Part shown: piece by piece, positions 13,947 to 25,673 of the stretch
Layout of the letters: every line of letters begins with the position of its first letter
Numbering within the stretch: the first letter of the stretch is position 1
Source: Pomacea canaliculata
Lineage: Eukaryota; Mollusca; Gastropoda; Architaenioglossa; Ampullariidae
Length of the DNA stretch: 64,000 nt
Reading direction: 5' to 3'
NCBI RefSeq assembly: GCF_003073045.1
Contig: NC_037593.1
Coordinates: forward strand, 23,245,868-23,309,867
Notes under the pieces: model-generated
The model's input: only the letters and a program-made list of their open reading frames with translations
Database searches by the model: none
Told to the model about the DNA's origin: nothing
Position numbers and translations under genes: made by a program

Positions 13947-16900
13947 ATGAATCGTTCGTCCGTTTTCTTTCGATATATTCTTAGACAGTCCTCCCAGAAA
14001 CGGACTGGGGCACTTTCGATGAGATGCATTTGCTCAAAAGTTGCTAACCACCAAGTTCAAGGTAAGCCTTAGGGTTAAATGTATTTTCTGATAAGTTATG
14101 TCCGTTGTTTAGTTCCTGTTCGGCTTACTTAGACATAAAAACATCTTGTATGTGCATAATATTAACTTCCATTGATGTAAGTTACTGGTTGAGAAAAATT
14201 GGCCATGTTTATGGATTTGATTGCAAGTATCTAAGAAGGTCGGTGCTTGCATTCAGTTTTGTTCACGGCCTTAGCTGAATGGAAAATTAACTCGTGTCAA
14301 TTTTCTCCCTTTAGTGAGTTAGGTCGTATTTAAGGCATTGAAAATACCTTTTGTTTTAGAGGAATGTGCCGATGGTTCCCATCTTTCGTTTTCTTGATAT
14401 TGTATTTGAATTAGAAAGCGCAATCACTCCAGATCCGATCACATTCACAAGATGTGTGTGCCCTTTCATGTATGCGAATAACTGTACGGATGAATGCGTT
14501 TTTCTGGTTGCACCACTAAGACAGGATTGGCTGTCCTGGGCTCAGATCTCGTATTTGGACAAGTTGTTCTTTCTACATCTGTATTGAGGGTGTATGTCAT
14601 TGTATTCATAACAACGATTGTTCATGCCCTCAGCTAAAGGTAAAGTTGTTCAGGTGCTTGTACAGACCAAGGTATCAAGTACAGTTCCACTGAACATGGG
14701 CTAGAGCTGTTTCAGTTTTTATACGTTGTTTGAAATTAGGATCAGAATTATATGAATTATGTGAATTATGTGCATTTGTATTTAGTTACTTCTGGTATGT
14801 ACGATATCTAGAAAAGTTGTTGAATAATGTGTGATTTTATTTTACAATATAATAATAATCTTATATAGAGCCATACCCTAGCTCTATGGGACTTCAAAAA
14901 AAAAAAACAACCCAACATTGCAATCAAAGCTGTATATGTTCCTATTGACACCACTTTTCTAGTCATAGATAGAAGCAGGACAGACTACATTGATAAACAT
15001 GACTGTGATCTTATTAAAGAACTACACAAAGAAACCATTATGGCAATAGAGGAGTCAGGCAGTCTGTGGGACAATAGTAGCTGTAGATGAAAATCAAGAG
15101 GCCGCAGATGAGCAAACTGTTATTCACAATGTAGAAGAAGTGAGTGTGTGTCAAGTAATAGGCACAAAACTCACAACAGGTCAACATAGACAACCACAAA
15201 TACAGAAAGCTAGACCCCACTCAACTGGTAAAGCAAAGGAACTTCACTATTGTCAACAGATAATAGAAAGTCTTGGTGAAAGGATTATGCAAAGTTGTCT
15301 GCTAATGTTTATAAAATTGTCTGATTTGATTGGGTATTAGTGTTCAGGTGATGTAATCTAACATTTTGTTAGCTGCTTCTCAGTCTACCCCTGTTGTGTT
15401 ATTCTAAAGCCTTGATCGTTCCAAATTATATACATTATTGTTAGTAACAAGTTTTCTTTGATAATAATTTGTCATAATATTATCATATTGTTCTTCATCT
15501 TGCAGGCTTTTGATACAAGCAACAAAGCCTCACAAGCATTTGACAGCTATTAGGTTTGGCTATCATGTACGATTTTATAGTTCAGGTAAGAGCTAAAGTA
15601 AGTGCATCATAGAGCAAGTGATAGCACAAATGTTACAAATCAATAGCTTCTTCTGTGTCTTTATTAAATATTTATATATTTTAAAATATCAAAATAGTAT
15701 GGTCCCCTTTAAATGGATAAGACGGAAAACAAAATCACATTAATAGTAAATTATTATAAGCTAGAAACCCTCAGGGCTTCTGCTTATGCAAAAAATTGCG
15801 TATAGTACGCATTAAAAGTTTGGAGGACCCCTTCAATTTTCGTCAATGGGGTCCCATTCAAATTTGGGCGAAGAACAGGGACCCCTTAAAAATTTGAAAA
15901 AGGGGTCCCTGGGACCCCAAAGAATTTAGCCTTAGCAGAAGCCCTGACCCCTATCTCAATAATTTTTCATTTATTGTATGATCTTAGCAGATCTGCCCAG
16001 TCACTCCAAAGTCACACTGCCAGCCCTCTCTCCTACAATGGAAACTGGAACCATTTCCAGCTGGCAGAAAAAGGAGGGAGATAAGGTGTCAGAAGGTGAT
16101 TTGCTGGCGGAGATTGAGACTGACAAAGCAACTGTGGGCTTCGAATCTAGTGAGGAGGGCTATCTCGCCAAAATTTGTGTCCCTGAGGGTACAAAAGAAG
16201 TTCCCCTAGGCAAGGTAAGTTATGCAAATTTTTTTTTAAATTTAAGAAAATGGACTCTGAGATGCAGAAATAAGATTTAGGTTAAAAAGTTTCTTGCACA
16301 TAAAGAATGTTTAAAACCTGATTTTCACATGGGCTGATTCAAACTCTTTTTGCGTGTATATTGGCCCACACTTTGTGGCTTTACCTTAGACACATAGTAT
16401 GTATGTGTGTGACATAAATATATTTTTATGAATGTAGACTTAAAACAGGAAAATGTCTATAATTATGCCCGCTGAAGCATTTCCAAACACAGCTATCTCC
16501 ATTAGACCATAACAAAATTAAGTGACAAGAAGTTTAAAAGTTTCCTATTGCAACTTCTGTTTGGTTTAAAAATTGTAACAACCAACAATTCAAAGATGAA
16601 GTGCTAAACTGCAGAGGCTGGTATCCAGTAAATGCAATACTTTCATTTTTTTTAATTACCATGTTCATTTATTTCTACTTGATGCGTGACTTCTGTATGC
16701 AAGACTAGACTATTATGTCTAGTATGACATTGTCTGTGACATTGTCTGTTACCATATGTGGAAGAAACTTTTTCAAAATTCCCGCTTTTCGATTTACAGA
16801 AAAGTGCAAGATGGGTTGAAGTACAAACAGTTGATTTCTGCTTATTTTATAAATTGCTTATAAGTTTAGGGCAGTTGGTGACATAGTGGCTAAAGCACCT

Positions 16901-19900
16901 ATCACCATTTTAAGAGTCTACCATAATTGTATGAAATTTAGTCAGGGTTTTTCCTTGTATTGTTGATTCTTTTTCTTTATTTCCTCATGCTGACAGAAAT
17001 TAAAATTTATAGGCACCTGTGAAACTTAAATTTAAAAAAAAAAAAACAGAACAATTATATCTTTCACATAGATATTTAAAAACAAAGGGTAATAAATATG
17101 TACAGGTGGTATGTATTATTGTCAACAATAAAGAGGATGTGGCAGCATTCAAGGACTATGTGCCTAGCCCAGAAGATGATGTCAAAATTGGGGGAAGTGG
17201 TGCACCTGCAGCTGTTAAACAGCCAGAACCAGCTGCTCCTGCACCCCCTGCACCACTCCCACCAACAGCTGTATCTCCTCCAACAGCTGCACCAACAGTT
17301 GCACCACCAGCAGCATCAGGAGTCCGGGTGTTTGCGACACCTTTCGCCAAAACACTTGCATCTGAAAAAGGCATTGATCTAAAGGTGAGTGCAACAGAAA
17401 ATAAAAGGCCTGTGTAAACAAGTGTAAATTAAAGGAAACTCTTTGTAAACATAAAAATGAAACTTGCATTTTCTAGCAGCTTAATGAAAAATAGAACTGT
17501 CATTGCTCTGTCAAAATGTGTTATATTTTGGGGGGAAGAAAGGCATGTATAGACTGACCTAGATGTTTAATTTTTGCTATCACTAAATCCACAGCCAGTT
17601 TAAGAGCTTTGATTACATGTTAACGAATCCTTACTATAGAAGCCTGCTTTTGTTAAAAAGAAAATGATGATGTGAAATTTTCCATAATGCAGGTAAGAAT
17701 TCCTGTGTGGAATAACTAAATATTTTGGGAATGAGTGTCTTGTAATGAACTAAACTTGATCTGTTGAAAATGTTTGCGCTTGGGTTAGCTTTTGGATAAA
17801 GTCTTTTTACAACATGTTTGTGAAAAGTGCAGCCTGAAAATATAAGAAATGGGTTAAAATTGTGCATATTACAGCAAGTGAGAGGAAGTGGTCCTGAGGG
17901 CCAGATAAGAGCAGCTGATCTGGCAGGCATCTCACCTGGTGCACCTGCTGCTACTGTTGCTGCACCTGTTGGCCTGCCAGGGCAACTCTTCATTGACATA
18001 CCTTTAAACAACATCAGACAGGTCAGTATGCTTACTGATACATTGTCAGGACACACCACACTGAGTCAAGTCTCAGTCACTGATACATGTTCTTTCTTTC
18101 AACACAGAACAAACATCTCTGCCTGTGGGCTTCCCAGAATTATTTTGAAAGTTGCCCAAATAGGTTTTTTACTGGCTTAGTTTCTCTTTTTTTCTTTGGT
18201 TCTTTTCTGGAATATTCTTTTCTTATTTGTTTGTGATTTTCTTTAATACTGTTTTCTTTTTTTCTAAGCCAATTCTCTGGTAAAACATTAACAGCAGTTA
18301 TAAAAGGCCACACATATTACCTAAGAACTCTAATAACTATAAAATACCAGGCAGTTCTGAAAACACATAAATATATATAGATGTCTTTCTATCTTCAAAA
18401 TCTCTCACTATAATACTTTATAATACTTAATAATTCCACTCTTACAATCTCTCATCCACGAGCACACAGTTTGTATAATATGCATGGGCCCCTTGGGCTA
18501 TTATCTGCATTCAGTCTCTCAGCGAACAGAGTATTTAACTGTTTGAGAATGGATCTAAGCCTGTTGAATACTCTTTGAATATTTTGAGCAACTTACATTA
18601 AGGCTGGGACCTATGCCTCTGGTAGTTCTGCCTTCGGAAACTGGGTGCTGGGTGGGGGAGAACCACTGTAGTTCTGACTCGATGCATTAATCCACCATTG
18701 ATTTGAAATGAAGACTGTTGGATGATTCACCTACTTCTAGTGTGCCTTGGCATGTAGCTTCTTTGCTTGTTCTCCCCTAAGTAATTCTTAATAAATTAAT
18801 TCATATCCAGATATAACTTTCATTTCTCTTTTGTGCCACATTCAACTAAATCTCTCTCCTATGCAGTTATTATAAATTTTCTTACTGCATAATACCAATT
18901 TGTTTGCTCAGTCACATGTTAAATAGTTCAAAGTTTTGAAATGTAAATAGATAACAAATAGAGAGTTTACATAGGTTACCTTGGCTAGGCAAGAAACTAC
19001 TTCTGATACAATGACTTCTGTTCTTGTCTTTTTTTATCATACATATCACGCTCCCTCTTGGGTCATGTCAGCAATCTGTAATCTCATTCACTTACATACT
19101 CCCTTAACTAGTGCTCGCTTCAACTTCCACACTTTCTATTCTGTCCATACACACTCACCTACACACCTAAACTGCATTCTTAATATGCTGTAAAACAATT
19201 TTCATGTTAGTACATGCATGGGGATGTCCACACACTAATGATCCAAAGGAGCTTTAACTAGTTGTATAGTTGTTGTTTTTTTAAACAAATGATGTCATGC
19301 GATAATTATATATCCTAACACATGATGTTGCTGCTGATGATAGTGTTGTATGCTGCATTCAATTTTACTGACATGTGAACCCTAGAACTGTTTTGTATGT
19401 CTGCTGTCTTTGCAGGTGATTGCAAAACGTCTAACCTTGTCAAAGCAGACTATTCCTCATTATTACTTGACTGTTGATGTGAAGGTAGATAATATTTTAA
19501 GGTGAGAGAAAGGACAGCTTTTTCAAAAATTTCTAATTAATTCACAATAATCTCTAGAACTGAAACACAGGGATGTCATTAAAGCTGATACACAGTGATA
19601 TTTCTGTAGCTGATACCTTTGCTATTTCTGTAGCTGATACACAGTCATATCTCTATAGCAGAAGGTGCTAGATCAGTGAAATTTGTTGTATTTCTCTTAA
19701 TGACATGTAATGGTTATCTCTCCTGGTTTCCTTGCTTTAGAGTTCGAAAGGACCTGAATGAAATCTTGTCGAAGAGTGGTGTGAAACTGTCTGTGAATGA
19801 CTTCATCATCAAGGCCAGTGCCTTGGCTTGCAAAAAAGTTCCACAAGCCAACTCCTCCTGGCAGGACACTTTTATCCGACAGTAGGTGCCTTATAATAAG

Positions 19901-22389
19901 CTTTTATCAGCTTAAATTTAACCCTTAAAGGCACATTATTTTAGCATCTTTTGTTTCAGCAACAAAGAACATTCCATTTTGACAACACTTTTCAAGAGAG
20001 TAAATATCTTTTTGTTTTAGCAGTGACGTAATCTTGACAGATCGTAGAATTGTTTTATGATAACCCTAGTTACATGATTATCTGATTAATATGTACATGA
20101 AAAGAAATCCCAGTGTCGTAGGGATTAATAACAATAAAGTGTTTATTATTCCAGCTGTAAGTTGCAAATGCTCCTATCCACACCATTGTACCACTCATAG
20201 AACAGATCGTATAGGGGCCAATCATTTTTACTGCTCATGGAGCAAGTCTGCAGAATGCTTCTTTGAAAATACCATGATGAGTTCATAAAGCATAGAAAGG
20301 GAAGCAGTGTCAGCTTGTCATCACATATATTGTTGTGGTCTGAAGCTATACGCATTGTTGAAACACTGCAATAATCTTCTGCAGAAATTATACCATGGAA
20401 ACAGATTTCTATTTCTTGCAAAAGTACCAAATCAATTCACCTGTTCACAATAGTTCACTGTTAAAATGGTGTAAATGCAGTGGTGTAGCATCTTTTCACA
20501 GATTCAGATTTTTAGGAGTTACAGTTCCATTGTAGTTCATGTCTACGAAGTCATTATTGATTAGTGATAAAAGCAGATCGGTTAATACACAGAATAGTCT
20601 TGTCCATAGATCAAGTCACCCATAGATCACTACTTGATATGTGAGGTATGTCAACCGAGGAGTAAAAGTTTTTTGAGGGAGACATGGTGATGTTAAAATT
20701 TTCATGGACAAAGAAGTAATATTGGTTTTTTCCCTGTGCACAGGTATAATAGTGTGGATGTGAATGTTGCTGTGGCCACAGACAATGGCCTCATCACGCC
20801 TATAGTCTTTGGTGCTGATGCCAAGGTCAGAATTTTGTTGTAACCTTAAGTAAATCTTACATAATCTTTTCATAAGTAAACACCTTGTAACAGCTGAAGA
20901 AAGAATTTTTAGATGCACCATAAAGATCCTGCATGCTTCCAAGCCTGGATTATTTTTATGATTTATTTATGTACTCTCAGTTTGTGTAAAAATTCAGTTT
21001 GTGTGCTTTTTCTTTTCTGGAGTATGTATTTATTAAACAAATTATTTTATTTACCTTATTTATATTTACCTTTGTCCATGCTGATGATATGCATTTTGCA
21101 TGTGTGCAGGGACTAGCAGATATAGCAACAGATGTAGCTTCACTGGCAGCCAAGGCACGAGAAGGGAAACTGAAACCTCAAGAATTTCAGGTGATCTTAT
21201 AATTGAAGACTTTTATAGTTTATTTATACTTGGGAGAAATCAATGAAGTGCTGTTTTTATGCTGACTTCGATGACTATAATCTTGCATGCCGTCAGTAAT
21301 TATATCAATTTCTCATTCTGATATTGCAGGGTGGCACTTTCACCATCTCAAACCTTGGAATGTTTGGTATCAAGCAGTTTGCTGCAGTCATCAACCCCCC
21401 TCAGGTCTTTGATGCTTCTTCATTTTAGGCAGTTTTAAAGTGCATTCATGACATTGTCGCATATCTTGATTGTAGACCACTGGATTATGACAGATTAGAT
21501 TGTAATTTCTTGATGAGAGGCTTTCTAATCTTAGAAGATTTTCCATAATCAGAGCTAATGAGTTGGAAAGGCTGACGTCACTTTCCAGAATTGTTTTATT
21601 GTAATGCTAGCAGTAACATGCTGTCAGACTTGCGTTCTGAGTCTTTAGATTGTTTTCTCTGCAGTCTTGCATTTTGGCTGTGGGTGGTGCTGACAAACGC
21701 TTGGTTGTATCAGAAGACTCTGATTCAGGGTGAGTTTTTTTATTATTATTTTTACAGAAGAACAATTGTTAAAAAAATAAATGAAAATCATGCAGGCAGT
21801 TTTTTTCCTAGGAAAGAAAAATCACCATTAAATGTTATTAGATTTTGACCCTAAAAGTAGCACAAGCAGGCCAGAGTTTGTGTGTATCCCTGTCACTTCT
21901 TTGTTGTTCTTAATGTCAAGTATTGTCAAATACATGATCATGTGGTTATAAAAGAGTTTTACTTTCCCCAGATAAGGTTTTTATGATCACCTCATACTGA
22001 TTGATTTAACAGCCAGTTACATGAGATGTGTAAAAGCCCGTTAGTGTTGCAGTTAACCTTTGTGTATTGCATCCTATAAACAGATAGATGTCATTTGCCC
22101 TAAACTTACCAGTAATCTTTACTAAGCATCTACAGATAATAGAATTTGCTGTTATCTCAGAGTTCAGAGACAGGAAACACCTCAAATCCAGCCATGCATA
22201 ATCCCTCTTAAAGGTTATAATGATGTTAATTTTTTTCTTGTTGGTGGTTGTTTCACCAGATTCCGCACTGCTACTGTGATGACTGTGACACTGAGCTGTG
22301 ATCATCGAGTTGTGGATGGTGCAGTGGGTGCCCAGTGGCTGGCAGAATTCCGCAAATTGTTAGAACAACCAGAAACAATGTTGCTGTAG
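13947..22389 (+). CDS. DLAT: dihydrolipoyllysine acetyltransferase, E2 of pyruvate dehydrogenase complex (DLAT), 12 exons
   Basis: Exons: 13947-14061, 15520 (or 15506)-15585, 15991-16214, 17106-17384, 17875-18021, 19416-19501, 19741-19881, 20744-20825, 21110-21190, 21330-21404, 21665-21729, 22260-22389. From exon 2 on, all phases agree with GT-AG junctions, giving about 496 residues. The Arg/Ser-rich start [14 protein letters not shown] suits a mitochondrial presequence. One lipoyl domain follows (about 61-135; lipoyl lysine in [13 protein letters not shown], near 106). A Pro/Ala-rich linker, the E3-binding domain ([18 protein letters not shown], then [13 protein letters not shown]) and the acetyltransferase core come next. 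The core contains [31 protein letters not shown] and the catalytic [14 protein letters not shown] with His near 469 and Asp near 473. The conserved active-site motif argues for DLAT rather than PDHX. Human DLAT has two lipoyl domains and 647 residues, so this is the single-lipoyl form. The reaction transfers acetyl groups from lipoamide to CoA in the mitochondrial matrix. The exon 1-2 junction is uncertain (see findings). Confidence 0.95.
14062..15505 (+). other. DLAT intron 1
   Basis: Begins with a strong GTAAGC donor. A SINE-like fragment with GGCTCAGATCTCG lies near 14500-14585, where a 73-codon open frame is probably accidental. If a missing mini-exon of DLAT exists it must lie in this intron. 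Confidence 0.75.
15772..15946. mobile_element. 175-bp MITE, copy 2, inside DLAT intron 2
   Basis: Same length and same 13-bp terminal inverted repeats as 13252-13426. I count 8 differences over 175 bases, 7 of them transitions. Flanks are ACCCT on the left and ACCCC on the right, a near match to a 5-bp target duplication. It sits 45 bp before the exon 3 start. Confidence 0.8.
16215..17105 (+). other. DLAT intron 3
   Basis: GT-AG intron of 891 bp between the lipoyl exon and the linker/E3-binding exon. Around 16866-16925 there is a stretch with a tRNA A-box-like GTGACATAGTGGCTAAAGC, possibly an old SINE fragment; this is weak. No second lipoyl exon was seen. Confidence 0.7.
17385..17874 (+). 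other. DLAT intron 4
   Basis: GT-AG intron of 490 bp that splits the E3-binding domain between IDLK and QVRG. No repeat was recognised. Confidence 0.85.
18022..19415 (+). other. DLAT intron 5
   Basis: The longest intron after intron 1, AT-rich, with no further exon or repeat recognised. Confidence 0.85.
19882..20743 (+). other. DLAT intron 7
   Basis: The donor is GTAGGT directly after CGACA, chosen because it restores the reading RQYNSVDV across the junction. Using the next GT would leave an in-frame TAG. Confidence 0.85.
21730..22259 (+). other. DLAT intron 11
   Basis: A phase-2 intron of 530 bp before the last exon, which carries the catalytic His motif. Nothing else was recognised. Confidence 0.85.
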
Positions 22390-22797
22390 GGCTTCTGTAA
22401 AATTGTGCTTGGTTGCCATAAAGTGATGATATTGACAATAATACCAACACATGAGATACTGTTTGCTGCCACATTCTGTCAGCAGAACATGTGTCTCTCT
22501 TCTACATAATTTGGGAATGCTTGGTGAATACCACATGTAAATGACTTCTTGTTTTTGGGATGCCTGAATAGTATTTTTGACTTCTTTTCAGTAGCTGGTA
22601 GCTTAAAATGAATTTGAAACATTGTATTTCTAATGATGTAGCTTCTTTGGTTATGGGGAAAAGATCATGGATGTCAAAGTGACATATAATTACAGGGTAC
22701 TTATGTGAGCCACTACAAAAACAAATCCATTTGACCCTATTTGGCATTTAAATTGAGGTTTTTAGTTTATTTTCAATAGAAAAGTACTGTTGGGGAA
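22390..22797 (+). other. probable DLAT 3' UTR
   Basis: No coding frame. An AATAGA variant lies at 22775-22780. The first canonical AATAAA on this strand is at 23382-23387, beyond the TTAA-flanked element, so the transcript end is not settled. Confidence 0.4.
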
Positions 22798-22801
22798 TTA
22801 A

Positions 22802-22978
22802 AGGCCGAAGTCGTCCCTCCTGAGTGAAGTGAGTGGTATCGCCCGTGCGAGGGAAGGTAGGAGTACACGTGGTGCGGAATACTAGCGTCCAGTCGTCTTC
22901 AATTACACCACCGGGTACTCCTACCTTCCTTCGCACGGGCGAAACCATTTCAAAACACGCCCACTTCGACTTCGGCCT
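22802..22978. mobile_element. 177-bp foldback MITE flanked by TTAA
   Basis: Flanked on both sides by TTAA (22798-22801 and 22979-22982). Terminal inverted repeats are AGGCCGAAGTCG and its exact complement. Two internal 27-base arms at 22840-22866 and 22915-22941 pair with one mismatch (CGCCCGTGCGA side), so the whole unit can fold. It has no coding capacity. TTAA target duplication is characteristic of piggyBac-type elements; assignment to that group is inference from the flank alone. Confidence 0.8.
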
Positions 22979-22982
22979 TTAA

Positions 22983-24750
22983 GTAGCAAGGGATACAAGC
23001 TGACATACATTTGTTTGATGGCTAGCTGATGTTGCATTTAAAAAAATATATCACAGTAATCAAAAGAACTAGATTTAGTTTTGTTGTTGTAAGCAGTCAC
23101 TGATGTTATTGCCATAAATTATGGGTTTTAAGATTTATTAAGTAGTTCAGTAGATAATTTTTCTGAAGTATCATTCACATCCCTTGTCTGGTACCAGTTG
23201 ATGACCAGTTTTGCTGGTCCTCCAGGACTTGTCATTGAGGGAGAACAACAGGATAAATGCGGTGGGATTGCCACATAACTGATATAAATACTGAAGTCCC
23301 AACCCAATGTTCCTTCAAGCAGCAAAGCTGTTGAAAACAAATTTGATAGCTGTGATCATGCCCAGAGAGGGGAAAACTATCAATAAAATTGATGAATAGA
23401 TCTATGAAGAACAACTGTTGACAGAATGTGTATGTTTTCCTCCTCCTTTCTGTTCAAAATGCTTTGTCAGAATCTGGAGTGTATTTCAAGGAATAACTTG
23501 AGTAAACTTTTACATTCTCCAACATTGCAAGTGGCTATTTCCCAAGAAATCCAGGTATAAGATAAGTAATAAAGGATGGTGTTTGAGTGCTGAAGGATCA
23601 TTTTGTGAGTATGGAAAAAAGCATTGAGTAGGCTAGCTAAATGCTAGCAGGAAGTGGGAACCTAATGCACGGCCTTTGTTATGATTCCAAGAACAGATGT
23701 GACCCATAACGATTGGAGACGACTGTTGGCAGAATTGGATTTCTGTGTAATGCAAATCATTCACAGTAACTTGTGCATGTCTGCTTCTTTGAACTAAGAT
23801 TGATGGCGCAGAACAGGCTTCAATGGGAGGCTTGGCGGAACAAAGGGTTGACCTTATCAGTGGTTGTGATCTGGATTTTCGAATGCAGATTAAATCTGGG
23901 GGTCTACATGTACAGTGCAAGTTTGAACACTGTACAACCTATCCGCTGTACACCTTGTGTACTCCAAACAAATGTGTTGATACTACTAAGCATAACACAG
24001 TTTTACTTTGTTAAAATTTTTGTATATAACCATCTGATATTTTGAGGAGAATGTGTGGCTGCATGTGTTCCTAACGAGAACTTTTGTGACCTCTTTAAAG
24101 GCTATGGGTTTTACTTGAGAATAAATAGCATGTTGTATTTTGAGTTCCTGAGGTTCTTTGCACAATTTCCACTACAGGGGAGTGGGGAAAGGTCTTTCAT
24201 GGACAGTTGTTTGTTCTTCGTGAAATTTTGTTTATGCTTAGTATACAAAAACTGGTTTTAATATTCCAGATGCATGATAAGTTTGCTTGCAGAAACTTTG
24301 TTACAAGAGGCCGATTAGTACTGATGCATGAGAGCATTTTGTTCTTAAGGCTTTCACACTTCACAGTGAACATTGAACTCCTAATACAGATTGTATAATG
24401 ATTTGTTTTCATTTACTGATGCCTTTTGTGGACCAGCAGTACATGTTGCTAAAGGTTCATCCAAGATAATATTAGCGTGTTGCTCAAATGTTCCCTGCCT
24501 GCGTAGACTGATTGTCCACGAATGCCTACACACAGACTTGCTGGTGGTGAGATAATCAGGCTCAGCAGTAACAGGTGGTTGTGCTGTTCAGCAATCATGC
24601 TTGTTGTGCTTGTCACAATCCCTGTGTAGTGCTGTTGGCATGTTGTTCTCTCTCTCACTCTCTCGGTATAGTGTGTTGTGCTCACCAGGATGCTTGCAAG
24701 CAAGACTCAGCAACATTTCTCAGTGGTCAGACAAAAATTTTCATGAAACG
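22983..24750. other. interval downstream of DLAT
   Basis: AT-rich sequence without a supported exon. It may include the distal DLAT 3' UTR (AATAAA at 23382 and 23568). No family resemblance was seen on either strand. Confidence 0.4.
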
Positions 24751-24906
24751 TAACATATTTCTGAATGCTCCGTAGGGTGCAGACTAAAGGATTGTGCGGA
24801 CTTTTGCTACCTGTCGTTGACTGTTTACGACAGATTACTTCAATCCTGACCAGTCTTAGAAACTGTCCAGACTCTCAGTTCAGTTGTTTTTCGGTCGCCG
24901 TATTAA

Positions 24907-25161
24907 ATGGGGCTGGAGAGGGAAATTGGTGTTTTAAAAACCATCCGTGTAAACAGATGTCGCGTGCAGAGAAGGAACAGCGTGCACGAGACCATATCTG
25001 AGGGAAGGAGGGGACAGCTGAAGAAGTCTGCCCTTTGCAAACCCGAGAATAACTTTGTTTACGGCGGAAGTGGCAAAATCTTCATGTGTTGCCATCCATT
25101 CCGGCCGCTGCTGCTGACACGTCCCAGTCCTTGGAGATGTCTGTTGTCAGGAAGATGCAGG
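24907..25161 (+). other. candidate 5' exon of an unknown gene
   Basis: An 85-codon open frame starts with ATG at 24907 and runs through a strong splice-donor-like AAGATGCAG/GTGAGC (donor near 25161). A second ATG at 25137 would give only eight codons before the donor. The surrounding sequence is less AT-rich than the DLAT introns, as at some promoters. No matching downstream exon was found, so this may be a chance open frame or an untranslated first exon. Confidence 0.2.
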
Positions 25162-25640
25162 TGAGCACTTGATCACCTTCATGGATTCTGCCCGCCGCTG
25201 GCTTCACAACTGTGGTACTCATCTGTTGCTTAAGAGTTGTGCTTTTAAACGATACATGTGACACTTTCGTGATCTCCCAGATAAAGCCAGCAGAGTTTCC
25301 ACAAATGCCCTTCATTATAATGCAGTCTCTTTCATTTCCATTCACTCGCCTCAGCGAGTCCTGAACCGACGACCTCTGAAGTCAAGCGCAGTAAGAGACA
25401 CTGGAGAGCTCCGGCTTGTGAAGATGTGGCTTGAGTGTCTGTCAGTGTGAGTGGAGGATTTGCTGGTGTCATCAAAGGATGCTGGGACATCACTTTGGTG
25501 TGTAGAGGATGTGGCTAGCCCTTATTTTGTCATCATTGCGGACGACCCCAAAGAACATCAAGCGCTTGACATTAGCATTCAAAGCACACAGGAGTGTCGT
25601 TGAGTATAGACTGGTGGTGACGAGGTGCAAGCGACTGGCG

Positions 25641-25644
<4 letters not shown>

Positions 25645-25673
<29 letters not shown>
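25645..25673. repeat. (CTG)n trinucleotide repeat
   Basis: About ten CTG units preceded by GCTGTT. On the minus strand frames it would read as runs of Ser or Gln, but no surrounding coding evidence exists. Confidence 0.85.

Noticed and set aside
17156..17469. Minus-strand open frames over the DLAT linker exon
   Set aside because: Shadows of the Pro/Ala-rich linker coded on the plus strand.
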